Below, piece after piece: positions 16,286 through 27,861 of a DNA stretch of 64,000 nucleotides. The DNA comes from CBDBEU01 sp965204565 (GTDB lineage: Bacteria; Pseudomonadota; Alphaproteobacteria; Rhizobiales; TMED25), in assembly GCA_965204565.1 (NCBI GenBank), contig CBDBEU010000005.1, positions 1,984,001 through 2,048,000 on the forward strand. Reading direction: 5' to 3'. Numbering within the stretch: position 1 is the stretch's first letter; every line of letters starts with the position of its first letter. The notes beneath the pieces were generated by a model. The model was not told the DNA's origin. It worked only from the letters and a program-made list of their open reading frames with translations, and did no database searches. Made by a program: the position numbers and the translations under genes.

Positions 16286-17773
16286 AAGACGCCGGGTTTG
16301 CAAACCGGATGCTGGACACGCTGGCGGAAGCCTGGGCCGCCGACCGCGGCGGGGCGGACATCTGGGCGGACAGGAATGTGAGGTTCCTCGATCCGTGCGC
16401 CAAATCGGGGGTGTTCCTGCGGGAGATAACTAATCGCCTCACCGAGGGGCTGGCCGGCGAAATTCCGGACCTGCAGGAGCGTGTCGATCACATCCTGACA
16501 AAACAGGTGTTCGGCATCGGCATCACCCATCTGACCGGTATGCTGGCGCGGCGCAGCGTGTATTGCTCGAAGCATGCCAATGGCGCGCACTCGATCACCG
16601 GACGGTTCAACAGTGACGACGGCAATATCCGGTTCGAGCGTACCGAGCACACGTGGGTGAAAGGGAGATGCAAATACTGCGGTGCAAGTCGAAAATCGCT
16701 CGACCGCGGCGAAGGGCTCGAAACCCACGCCTACGCGTTCATTCATACCGAAGACATCAAGACTCGGATCGCCGAGTTGTTTGGAGGCGACATGCAGTTC
16801 GATGTGATCATCGGCAACCCGCCATATCAGCTTAACGATGGCGGGCACGGCACAAGCGCTGCCCCGATCTACCAGAAATTCGTGGAACAGGCGAAGAATC
16901 TTGAACCGCGATATCTGACGATGGTTATCCCTTCCCGCTGGTTCTCGGGCGGCAAGGGCCTTGATGATTTTCGGGAGCGGATGCGCGCCATCGCGGACTA
17001 CCCGAAGCTATACGAAGGGTTTCCAAGCGTAAAAATCCGTGGCGGCATATCTTACTTTCTATGAGATCGCGACCACAATGGCCCGTGCCATGTGCAGACA
17101 ATTTGGGATGGAAAACCAACCGGTCCAGCCGTGGCGCGTTACCTTGATGCCTTCGACATCCTTGTGCGCCGCAACGAAGCAGTGCCGATTGTAGAGAAGG
17201 TTCGGGCAAAGAATGAGCCCACGCTCGATCAGCGAGTATCAAGCCGCAAGCCTTTCGGACTTGCCACGAACTTCAAAGGCAAACCGTCGGCGGCAGGATT
17301 GAATTTGCCAATAAAGCTCTTTGAGAACCAGCGCGTAGGCTGGATAGAGCGGAAAACGATTGTGGTGAATCCTGCATGGATTGATAAATGGAAGGTCTTA
17401 ATGACGAGGGTTCAAGGCACAAGTGCTTCTGTAGAGACCAAATTTCTAAGCAAACCGATAATTGACGAGCCAGGCACTGCGTGTACGGAAACCTACCTTG
17501 TCGCTGCGCATTTTGACAATGAGGTCAAAGCAAAGAGTTACGCCAGATACTTGAGCACACGTTTCGTTCGGTTTTTGGTATCACTCCGCAAGCCAACACA
17601 AGACGCCGCCCGCGGTGTTTATGGTTTCGTTCCAGAATTGCCAAGCGATCAGAGTTGGACAGACGCCAAGCTCTACAAAAGATATGGGCTGACCGAAACT
17701 GAAATTGCTTTCATTGAGTCGCAAGTGGCACCGCATGACACCGAATTATTTGATGAGGTTTCTGCGGACGAAA

Positions 17774-17787
<14 letters not shown>
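16234..17787 (+). pseudogene. N6-adenine DNA methylase of a restriction-modification system, one in-frame TGA
   Basis: Residues from about 16300 match Eco57I-like/type III-like DNA methylases: motif I region FLDPCAKSGVFLREI, ARRSVYCSK, a zinc-like CKYCGA, the catalytic NPPYQL (about codon 196) and TMVIPSRWFSGGKGLDDFR. At 17062-17064 the frame meets TGA where relatives have Trp (YFL-W-DRD) and then continues in the same frame to 17787. The N-terminus appears truncated by the IS630 remnant; a GTG at 16234 merely opens the frame. Methylation activity is therefore unlikely unless the stop is read through. Confidence 0.8.
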
Positions 17788-20320
<2,533 letters not shown>

Positions 20321-20529
20321 ACATACTGGTATTCATGCGTGAGCAGTTCTCCCAACGATAAGCCGAGATAGGTGTATCGCGGCCACCTGGCAATCCCGAA
20401 CATTCCCAATAGCTTGACGATCCGTTTCGGGCGATTCTGTCGTCCATGCGGACCTTTCTCCATCGCCTTCTCGGCCGCGCGCGCGGCTTCGACGCTGCGG
20501 GTGGCGGTGGGGACAGCCTGGTCGGCAAC

Positions 20530-20769
20530 GTCGCCGGCATCCGTCAGATCATCGCCTCCCGACGCGCCCGGATCTTCTATCTGCCGCCCTAAAGCCCCGA
20601 CATGAATCCCATCGAGATGGGTTTTTCCAGGCCCAAGGCGCTGCTCAGGCAAGATCCGGCCCGAACCGTCGACGCCCTCGTTGAACGCATCGGCTGCACT
20701 ATCGACTGCTTCCTCCCGGCCGAATGCGAAAACGTCTTCCACGCAGCAGGATATCAACGCTCAATGTGA
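20530..20769 (+). mobile_element. IS630-family transposase, C-terminal remnant
   Basis: The plus frame reads RIFYLPP-stop-SPDMNPIEM and later RTVDALVERIGCTID and HAAGYQRSM, the DDE-end hallmark of IS630 transposases (YLPPYSPDMNPIE). The expected Tyr is now TAA (20590-20592). About 80 residues remain and the catalytic core is missing. It differs in subtype from the IS630 piece at 16133, so the two are probably independent insertions. Confidence 0.8.
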
Positions 20770-21094
20770 AAATACTCTAATCGGCCGTAGACTATTGCAC
20801 ATCACCGATTTTCCATGAACACTATCATCGTGACCTGAGCCAAATCAGGTGCGCGGAGGTTTCGGTTTGCCAATTTGCGGTCGAGGCCCGGCGCAAACAG
20901 CCTCACGATCAAGTGGGGACGGGAGGAAAGAGTTGGCGCGGGTCGCAATCAGAATATCATTGCTGTTCCCGGAGGTGTCGCGCAGCGACCTTGCGATACA
21001 CGTTGCAAAGCAAGGTTGAGGGATTTTGCGCGAGACAATCGGGGAGAACAGGCACAAACGTGCGGATTACACCGCCGTCAACCGGGAGGGACTG
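20770..21094. other. Intergenic region upstream of the ABC transporter operon
   Basis: This 325-bp stretch has no convincing gene. It holds a small palindrome GTCGC-GCA-GCGAC near 20980 and must contain the promoter of the transporter operon. A ribosome site GGGAGGG lies 4-11 bases before the ATG at 21095. No regulator-binding site could be named. Confidence 0.5.
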
Positions 21095-22663
21095 ATGAAC
21101 AGATATTTACAAGGCCTGGTACTACTGGGCGCAGCGTTCGCTCTGGCGGTGATGCCGCCGGCGCAGGCGCAGCAGAGAGGCGGGATACTGACATTCGGCG
21201 TCAAGGCTGAGCCGCCGAGCTATGATCTGGAAGGATCAACGTCATACGGCACTTTGCACTTTGTCGAGCAGCATTATTCCCTGCTGCTGGTGTTCGATCT
21301 GGATAATTGGCCGAACCTCAAGGGTGATATCGCCGAGAGCTTTGAGGCCTCTGACGATAACATGATGTACACTTTCAGGATTCGCCAGGGTGTAAAGTTC
21401 CATGACGGCACGCCATTGACGGCCCATGACGTCAAGGCAAGTTACGACCGCATGCGCAACCCGCCCGAGGGCATCATTTCACCGCGCCAGCCGCTGTTCA
21501 CCAGCATCGGGTCAATTGAAGTACCGGATGATTTCACCGTCATCTTCAAAATGAATAAGCCCGACACCTTCTATCCGGCGAACTTCGCCATTCCCTACAA
21601 CGCCATCTACTCGGCAAAGGATATTGCCAAGGAAGGCAACTGGCACGCCAAGAATATCAATGGCACCGGCCCGTTCAAATTCGTCAAGCATACGGCGGGT
21701 GAGAAATGGGAGGCTGTGCGCTTTGAGGATTACCATTTCGACGACGTCTATCTTGATGGCACCGTCGGCTACCGGATCAAGGACATCACCAATCCGATGG
21801 TCGGTGAGCAGATCATGATGGAGATGCGCAGCGTATCGCCACCTGAGATCAAGAACCTCAAGGAGCAGATGGGCGACAAGGTCAAGTTTGCCTCCAACCC
21901 GTGGCTGACCCAGTGGCGGGTGTCACTGAACACCAAGTTCGAACCGTTCCAGGACAAGCGGGTTCGTCAGGCGCTGACCATGTGCATCGACCGTTATGCC
22001 GGTCTTGATGCGCTGTCCAAGATCACCTTCACCGGTGGTGCATCGAGCTTCAATCTTGCCGGCTCGCAATGGGCAATGCCGGATGAGGAACTCAAGAAGC
22101 TGCCGGGTTTCCGCCCCGATATCGCTGCTGAGCGCAAGAAGGCGATGGAAATGCTGAAGGAAGCGGGAGCTGAAGGTCTGGAATTCCGCTACAGCAATCG
22201 TGGTGTGGCCCATCCTTATGACCATATGGCGATCTTCCTGATCTCACAGTGGAAGGCGTGCGGTCTCAATCCGGTGATGGAGACCAACCCGTCGGCCAAG
22301 TTCGTGCAGATCCGCAAGAATGGCGGCTTTGATGCGACAATCGACTGGAATGCCAGCCAGATTCCAGAGCCGACCCAGATGCTGCGCACCTATACCTCCG
22401 GCGACATCAATCCGGAGAACTACAGCGGCTACATCAACCGCGAAGTCGATGAGCTTTACGAAGCCCAGCGCCAGGAGTTCGACTTCGAAAAGCGCAAGGC
22501 GATGGTCAACAAGATCGAGAAGATTGTGCTCGAAGAAGCGTGGGCCATTCCCGTTGCCTTTGCCAACCGCACGGTTCCGATGAACGCGAAAGTCCAGAAT
22601 TTCCGTCTGGCTTTCTCGCACACCATGTTCAACGACTTCCGTGGTGTTTGGCTCGAACAGTAA
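21095..22663 (+). CDS. ABC transporter substrate-binding protein, peptide/opine family (SBP_bac_5)
   Basis: A 522-residue periplasmic binding protein. A signal peptide ends in AQAQQ, then the family 5 core begins RGGILTFGVKAEPPSYD, with FRIRQGVKFHDGTPLTAHDV near residue 100 and NGTGPFKF near 190. The start at 21095 has a strong GGGAGGG ribosome site; a Met 23 codons upstream would add unrelated residues. It opens a complete Dpp/Opp-type operon (binding protein, double ATPase, two permeases). The ligand is probably a di/oligopeptide or similar amide; the nearby dihydropyrimidinase gene makes ureides or N-carbamoyl compounds a possible alternative. Confidence 0.9.
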   Translation: MNRYLQGLVLLGAAFALAVMPPAQAQQRGGILTFGVKAEPPSYDLEGSTSYGTLHFVEQHYSLLLVFDLDNWPNLKGDIAESFEASDDNMMYTFRIRQGVKFHDGTPLTAHDVKASYDRMRNPPEGIISPRQPLFTSIGSIEVPDDFTVIFKMNKPDTFYPANFAIPYNAIYSAKDIAKEGNWHAKNINGTGPFKFVKHTAGEKWEAVRFEDYHFDDVYLDGTVGYRIKDITNPMVGEQIMMEMRSVSPPEIKNLKEQMGDKVKFASNPWLTQWRVSLNTKFEPFQDKRVRQALTMCIDRYAGLDALSKITFTGGASSFNLAGSQWAMPDEELKKLPGFRPDIAAERKKAMEMLKEAGAEGLEFRYSNRGVAHPYDHMAIFLISQWKACGLNPVMETNPSAKFVQIRKNGGFDATIDWNASQIPEPTQMLRTYTSGDINPENYSGYINREVDELYEAQRQEFDFEKRKAMVNKIEKIVLEEAWAIPVAFANRTVPMNAKVQNFRLAFSHTMFNDFRGVWLEQ

Positions 22664-22670
22664 ACACGTT

Positions 22671-22697
22671 GTGGAGGGCCGGTTGGCGGTCCTCCGC
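22671..22697 (+). terminator. Intra-operon hairpin after the binding-protein gene
   Basis: GGAGGGCCG (22673-22681) pairs with CGGTCCTCC (22687-22695) with one G-U pair and can extend by two pairs. The loop is 5 bases and no U-run follows. Such stems usually protect or attenuate, giving more binding protein than permease. Confidence 0.55.
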
Positions 22698-22708
22698 ACA
22701 CTCTCCAG

Positions 22709-24763
22709 ATGGATAAGATGACCAAGCCCGAAACAACCGCGGCCGAAAGCGAGATCCTTCTCGACGTGGCAGACCTTGAGGTTGAATTCCACACCGGCAA
22801 TGGCTTTGTGCGCGCCGTCGACGGGATCAGCCTTCAACTCCGCCGCGGCGAGTTCCTTGCGGTGGTCGGTGAGTCGGGTTGTGGAAAGTCGGTCACGGCG
22901 TTGTCGCTGATGCGCCTGCTGCCGCGCAAGACCGCGCATGTCAAGGCATCGCGCATCATGTTCGATGGCCGCGACCTTTCCAAACTGCCTGAATCGGAGA
23001 TGCGGGCACTGCGCGGCCGGCACATGTCGATGATCTTCCAGGAGCCGATGACCAGCCTTAATCCGGTTCTGACCATCGGCGATCAGATCACCGAGCCGTT
23101 GATCGAACATCTCGGCTTGAGCCAGGCAGAAGCTGACCGGCGGGCTGTCGAATTGATGCAGATGGTTGGCATCCCCGAGCCAGAGCGGCGGTTGAAACAG
23201 CATCCGCATCAGTTCTCCGGCGGCATGCGACAGCGCGCGATGATCGCCATCGGACTTGCCTGCGAGCCCAAGCTGATTATCGCCGATGAGCCGACAACGG
23301 CGCTCGATGTAACGATCCAGGCGCAGATTCTCGAACTTCTCAAGGACATTTCCGACAAGCTTGGCATTGCCGTCATTCTGATTACCCACAATCTGGGTGT
23401 GGTTGCCGCCTATGCCGACCGGGTCAATGTGATGTATGCCGCCCGCATCATCGAGCGCGGGACGGCGGAAGATATTTTCGCGCGCCCGGCACACCCCTAC
23501 ACGGTGGGGCTGATGCGTTCGGTGCCGCGTCTGGACAAGCCGCGCGTTGGCCGCCTGGCAACGATCGAGGGCATGCCGCCAAACCTGCTGGCGCCGCCGG
23601 AAGGGTGCCGGTTCCGCCAGCGCTGCCCGATTGCCGAGCACCGTTGCGGCGGCACACCGCCGGTAACCGGGGTCGGTGGTGGCGATGCCGACCATACGGT
23701 ATCATGCTGGCGCACCGATGAGGTGCAGACCAGCGCTGCGACGCTCTATGGCGAGGAGACCAACATCGCAACCGCCAAGGCACCCCATGGCGACAAAGTG
23801 CTGTTGAATGTCAATGGTTTGCGACAATACTTCAAGATTTCCCTGCGCCGCGGCCTGTTGACCCGGCATGTGGATATTCGTGCGGTCGACGACATTTCGT
23901 TCAATGTGCATGAAGGCGAGACCGTAGGACTGGTTGGGGAGTCAGGCTGCGGCAAGACGTCTGCTGGCCGTGCAATCCTGCATCTCTCAGATCCCACCGG
24001 CGGCAGCATCGAATTCGATGGACGCCAGCTCGACAAGGGCAACATCGCCACCGTCAGGCGCAATATGCAGGTGATTTTCCAGGACCCGTTTTCATCGCTC
24101 AATCCGCGCATGAAAATCGGTCAGATCCTCGAAGAACCGCTCAAGGTGCACAATCTGCGGCCGGACCGGGCATCGCGCGAGGCGCGCGCTGCTGAATTGC
24201 TGACCCAGGTCGGGCTCTATCACTATATGGCCGACCGCTATCCCCATGAGTTGTCTGGCGGCCAGCGCCAGAGAGTGGGCATTGCCAGGGCGCTGGCGCT
24301 TGAGCCGCGCATGATCATCTGTGACGAGCCGGTCTCGGCGCTTGATGTGTCGGTGCAGGCGCAGATCATCAACCTTTTGGAAGATTTGCAGCGTGAATTC
24401 GGCCTTGCCTATGTGTTCATCGCCCATGACCTGGCCGTCGTGCGCCATATCTCGCACCGCGTTCTGGTGATGTATCTGGGCAAGATCATGGAGGTCGGCG
24501 AGGGCGATATACTGTACGACAATCCGCAGCACCCCTACACCAAGGCGTTGCTTGACGCCGCTCCCGTGCCCGATCCGGTGGTCGAGCGTGACCGCCAGAG
24601 GATCATCCTTGAAGGCGATCTGCCATCGCCGCTCAATCCGCCGCCGGGATGCGTGTTTTCAACCAGATGTCCGATCGCCATAGACGATTGCCTGCGCAGT
24701 GTTCCTCCCTTGCGCCAGACATCCGAAGGCACCGGCGTTGCCTGTATCCGTGCGGGGGAGTGA
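22709..24763 (+). CDS. Fused DppD-DppF type ABC ATPase
   Basis: A 684-residue protein made of two complete ABC modules. Module 1 has GESGCGKSV, QFSGGMRQRAM and IADEPTTALDV; module 2 has GESGCGKTSAG, ELSGGQRQRVG and ICDEPVSALDV. Each module ends with the oligopeptide-type C-terminal segment rich in Cys and Arg (CRFRQRCPIA..., CVFSTRCPIA...). It energises the two permeases that follow. GsiA-like fused ATPases are known for glutathione and peptide importers. The gene is 45 bp after the binding-protein gene and 6 bp before the first permease. Confidence 0.93.
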   Translation: MDKMTKPETTAAESEILLDVADLEVEFHTGNGFVRAVDGISLQLRRGEFLAVVGESGCGKSVTALSLMRLLPRKTAHVKASRIMFDGRDLSKLPESEMRALRGRHMSMIFQEPMTSLNPVLTIGDQITEPLIEHLGLSQAEADRRAVELMQMVGIPEPERRLKQHPHQFSGGMRQRAMIAIGLACEPKLIIADEPTTALDVTIQAQILELLKDISDKLGIAVILITHNLGVVAAYADRVNVMYAARIIERGTAEDIFARPAHPYTVGLMRSVPRLDKPRVGRLATIEGMPPNLLAPPEGCRFRQRCPIAEHRCGGTPPVTGVGGGDADHTVSCWRTDEVQTSAATLYGEETNIATAKAPHGDKVLLNVNGLRQYFKISLRRGLLTRHVDIRAVDDISFNVHEGETVGLVGESGCGKTSAGRAILHLSDPTGGSIEFDGRQLDKGNIATVRRNMQVIFQDPFSSLNPRMKIGQILEEPLKVHNLRPDRASREARAAELLTQVGLYHYMADRYPHELSGGQRQRVGIARALALEPRMIICDEPVSALDVSVQAQIINLLEDLQREFGLAYVFIAHDLAVVRHISHRVLVMYLGKIMEVGEGDILYDNPQHPYTKALLDAAPVPDPVVERDRQRIILEGDLPSPLNPPPGCVFSTRCPIAIDDCLRSVPPLRQTSEGTGVACIRAGE

Positions 24764-24769
24764 TCGGTC

Positions 24770-25726
24770 ATGCTGAGATATACCGCCCACCGCCTTCTTC
24801 TCATGATCCCGACGCTGATCGGCGTCGCGGTGCTGGTGTTTCTGGTGTTGCGGGTTGTCCCCGGCGACATCGTCGAGCTCAAGCTGACGGCTGAAGGCAA
24901 TATCTTCACCCAGGAGCAGATCGATGCGGAGCGGGAACGGCTTGGCTTGGCTGATCCGCTGCCGACCCAGTTCGTTCGCTACATGGTCGGCCTTGCACAG
25001 GGTGATCTCGGCATTTCGCTGTGGACCGAACGGCCGGTGCTTGAAGAAATCGGCGGCCGCATCGGCTTGACGCTGGAATTGGCAATCCTGTCGACCGTGC
25101 TTGCGGTATTGATCGCCTTTCCACTTGGCACGCTGTCGGCGCTGTATCGCGGCACATGGCTGGACTATGTGATCCGGGTCATCACAATCGGCGGGCTTGC
25201 GGTCCCGTCATTCTGGTTTGGAATGCTGATCGTCATGGCTCTCCTGCTCACCGTAGGCACGCTGCCACCGCTCGGCACGACAAGCATATTTGTCGACCCC
25301 CTGGTCAATCTGAACCAGATGATCTGGCCTGCGATTTCGGTCGGATATCGCTATTCCGCGGTGGTTGCGCGGATGCTCAGATCGTCAATCCTAGAGGTTC
25401 TTGCGGAGGACTACATCCGCACCGCGAGGGCCAAAGGCATGAAGGAAAAGGTGGTCATCGTAAAACATGGCATGCGCAATGCGTTGTTGCCGACGGTGAC
25501 GGTGATCGGTCTGGAATTCGCCTTCCTTCTGGGCGGGCTGGTGGTGACCGAGCAGGTGTTCAACGTCAATGGCATCGGCAAGATGTTCGTGGAGGCGGTG
25601 GTGCTGAACGATCTGACCATGCTTCAGGGCCTGGTGCTGGTGGTGGCCACGGTCTTTGTCGTGGTCAATCTGCTGGTCGATCTGCTCTATGCGGCGCTCG
25701 ACCCGCGTATCAGGTATCAGGCATGA
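24770..25726 (+). CDS. ABC transporter permease, DppB type
   Basis: A 318-residue inner-membrane permease with the usual six helices. It starts RYTAHRLLLMIPTLIGV and has the DppB-type loop after helix 1 (RERLGLADPLPTQF) and the coupling-helix EAA motif around DYIRTARAKGMKEKVVIVKHGMRNA. It forms the transmembrane channel together with the next gene's product. The two permease genes are separated by only 25 bases. Confidence 0.92.
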   Translation: MLRYTAHRLLLMIPTLIGVAVLVFLVLRVVPGDIVELKLTAEGNIFTQEQIDAERERLGLADPLPTQFVRYMVGLAQGDLGISLWTERPVLEEIGGRIGLTLELAILSTVLAVLIAFPLGTLSALYRGTWLDYVIRVITIGGLAVPSFWFGMLIVMALLLTVGTLPPLGTTSIFVDPLVNLNQMIWPAISVGYRYSAVVARMLRSSILEVLAEDYIRTARAKGMKEKVVIVKHGMRNALLPTVTVIGLEFAFLLGGLVVTEQVFNVNGIGKMFVEAVVLNDLTMLQGLVLVVATVFVVVNLLVDLLYAALDPRIRYQA

Positions 25727-25751
25727 GCGGCGGGCAGCGGGGGCGGGCACA

Positions 25752-26699
25752 ATGACCGTTGAGGCAAAGGTAATTCCGGAAATCCCGGTGATCGCCGATC
25801 AGGTCGATGAGGACGCGGCGCAGGGCGTAAAACCGCACCGCCGCACGGTGCTCGATTTCGTGCGCCAGCAGCCGCTCGGCGCCATCGGATTTGTGATCAT
25901 CGTGGTGATGTTCGGCGCTGCGATCTTTGCGCCTTTTGTCGCTCCCCACTCGCCCGAGGATGTGGACTTCATGGCTTCTCCGGCGCTTGGCGGCGGCTCA
26001 CCATCGGCGGCGCATTTGCTGGGTGCCGACGCGTTCGGGCGCGACATTCTCTCACGTCTGATCTATGGCGCCCGCACGGCCCTGTCCGTGGGATTTATTT
26101 CCGCATTTCTCGGCTGTTCGCTTGGTGCCATCATCGGCACCATCTCGGCCTTTGCCGGCGGCAAGGTCGACATTATCGTGCAGCGCTTCATCGACATCAT
26201 GCTGTCGTTCCCGATCATCGTGCTGGCGATCATCGTCATCGCCGTTGTGCCGAAGAACGTGGTGCTCGGCATCGACGTCAACATCATTGTGGCGATCTCG
26301 ATCCCGTTCGTTCCCAAGGTAGCGCGGGTGATCCGTTCGGCAGCTCTCAGTATCGTCACGCTGCCCTATATCGATGCCGCGCGCGCTGCCGGCTATGCGT
26401 CCTCGCGCATCGTCTTCCGGCACATTCTGCCCAATGTCGTGGCGCCGTATCTGATCATGCTGACCGCCTATATCGGCCAGGCGATCCTGCTTGAAGCGAG
26501 CCTGTCATTCCTGGGCCTTGGTGTGGTCGAGCCAACGCCGTCCTGGGGTTTGATGCTGTCGGGCGTCAATGCCGACTATTATCTGACCGCACCCTGGGTG
26601 ATCATTTTTCCAGGCCTCGCAGTCAGTCTGGCGGTTTTCGCCTTCAACCTGCTTGGCGACAGCCTGCGCGACTGGCTTGATCCCAAGCTGAAGATCTGA
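25752..26699 (+). CDS. ABC transporter permease, DppC type
   Basis: A 315-residue permease. A cytoplasmic N-tail precedes helix 1 (near residue 45). The DppC hallmarks are HLLGADAFGRDILSRLIYGARTALSVG and the EAA loop YIDAARAAGYASSRIVFRHILPN, with GVVEPTPSWGLML near the end. The start at 25752 (MTVEAKV) follows a G-rich tract and avoids overlap with the upstream gene. It closes the operon; the next sequence is remnant DNA. Confidence 0.92.
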   Translation: MTVEAKVIPEIPVIADQVDEDAAQGVKPHRRTVLDFVRQQPLGAIGFVIIVVMFGAAIFAPFVAPHSPEDVDFMASPALGGGSPSAAHLLGADAFGRDILSRLIYGARTALSVGFISAFLGCSLGAIIGTISAFAGGKVDIIVQRFIDIMLSFPIIVLAIIVIAVVPKNVVLGIDVNIIVAISIPFVPKVARVIRSAALSIVTLPYIDAARAAGYASSRIVFRHILPNVVAPYLIMLTAYIGQAILLEASLSFLGLGVVEPTPSWGLMLSGVNADYYLTAPWVIIFPGLAVSLAVFAFNLLGDSLRDWLDPKLKI

Positions 26700-26790
26700 C
26701 CGCTGCCCGATTTGTTAAAGTGGTGCCAGTGCGGCATCGACTGTCACGATTGGCACGCGCCCGTTTGATCCCCTCAATGCGGTGAATCCG

Positions 26791-27075
26791 ATGCCGGACC
26801 TCAGCCAAATTCCATTGCCAAGGGCTGGCATTCGGCTTCGAACATCGAAAGGTCAAACGGTCCTGCGCAGCCGCTTTAGCAGACGGCTGATGCGCGTCAA
26901 CGAGAATGCCAGTCTGATCTGGATCTCTGCGATGGTCAAAGGACCCCGGCGGAAATTTCGGCGCTTTTGGCCGGACTATATCCCGAGGCTACCGCCGAGA
27001 TTGAACGGGACCTATCGGACGCGGTCTCCCAGATGGTGGGCACGGGCGTCTTCGCCCTGCCGAACCGGACGGTCC
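26791..27075 (+). pseudogene. PqqD-family protein, frameshifted
   Basis: Two adjacent plus frames make one PqqD-like protein. The first gives MPDLSQIPLPRAGIRLRTSK and RLMRVNENASLIW. After a frame change near 26925 the second gives CDGQRTPAEISALLAGLYPE and VSQMVGTGVFALPN. PqqD-type domains bind precursor peptides for radical-SAM or ABC-coupled maturation, but no such partner is seen here. The 3' end merges with an IS5 remnant on the other strand at about 27060-27080, so the gene is broken twice. Confidence 0.6.
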
Positions 27076-27077
27076 AG

Positions 27078-27415
27078 CGCGCATCGATGTCTTTCTTTTC
27101 CTCGTCCGTATTGCGTTGCCTGGGGGCGGCGACCGGCGTGCTGTCCACCAATTGCCCTGACATGGCGATATAGCCTGCGTCCCGCAGGGCGGTCTCGAAC
27201 CGGGCGAACGGAGCGTCGATCGCCCGGGTCAGGCGCTCGGGAAACGCCCGGATCGTCTTCGCGTCGGGCACCTTGTCTTGCAGGCCCGGCCCCGGGAAAC
27301 GCATGAACGACAGCCGGTCGCTGATCAGGAACTCCGCACGGTCGTCCGAGAGAGTGTTCTGCGCCTGAATGATCGGGATACTGAACATGAGCACAGGGTC
27401 ATGGGGCGGGCGTCC
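27078..27415 (-). mobile_element. Internal fragment of a second IS5-type transposase
   Basis: On the minus strand: RPPHDPVLMFSIPIIQAQNT, RAEFLISDRLSFMRFPG, DAKTIRAFPERLT, YIAMSGQLVDSTPVAAPRQR and, after an internal deletion, DARWTVRFGRAK. This is a different IS5-group transposase from copies A and B. The first about 45 residues and the C-terminal half are missing. It continues in frame from the IS1380 piece upstream, making one chimeric reading frame. Confidence 0.75.
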
Positions 27416-27860
27416 GCCGACAATCCATCGCATCGCGGGATCGCGTCCCGGGCGGTCGGCGTCGCTTACGTACTCATGGCCACCGAGGCGGCCGAAGACG
27501 GATCGGCGAAACAATCCCGTCATCGCGTGCCGACCGTTCTTGCCGGTGCGCGGATCGACAAGCTCATGGCCGGCCATGTCCGTCAAGCCGAGCACGTCAT
27601 CAGGCTCGCGGCAGGCCGGCAAGCCGGCGTCGGTGGTGATTCCGCAACCGTGGAACCCGAGTTTCAGGCGGCGGTCGAAATCGAGCGGAAGAGGCCCGTC
27701 AACCGGTTCACCCGCCGGGTTCGCCATATGCCGCGCCCCAAAATGCGCTCAAGACATTGTTTTCTTATGACGGAACCAACGATCACTCACATCAATCAAT
27801 GGAGCCACATGGGAGATGCGGGGTTAAAATTCAATACTTTGATTTCGAATCTTAATGACC
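27416..27860 (-). mobile_element. N-terminal part of an IS1380-family element
   Basis: The minus strand from 27727 reads MANPAGEPVDGPLPLDFDRR, FHGCGITTDAGLPACREPDD, LGLTDMAGHELVDPRTGKNGRH and DPAMRWIVGG, the start of IS1380-family transposases. It breaks off after about 104 residues at GG, where the IS5 fragment takes over. Bases 27728-27860 are the AT-richer leader, probably including the end of the element, although I could not fix its terminal repeat. Confidence 0.7.
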
Positions 27861-27861
27861 T

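Noticed and set aside
16286..16848. Minus-strand open frame over the methylase
   Set aside because: Antisense shadow of the methylase codons; only its last part (16133-16285) is real, as an IS630 remnant.
20340..20530. Minus-strand frame (KLLGMFGIARWPRYTYLG...) as a gene
   Set aside because: No family match, and it overlaps the IS630 remnant border; left as unexplained remnant DNA.
22244..23695. Open frame of 483 codons on the minus strand
   Set aside because: It is antisense to the binding-protein and ATPase genes, which match known families over their full length; its own product is rich in Arg/His with no recognisable domain.
26782..27306. 174-codon plus-strand frame as a single gene
   Set aside because: Only its first about 45 codons match the PqqD family; the rest is out of frame with it and runs antisense to transposase fragments.
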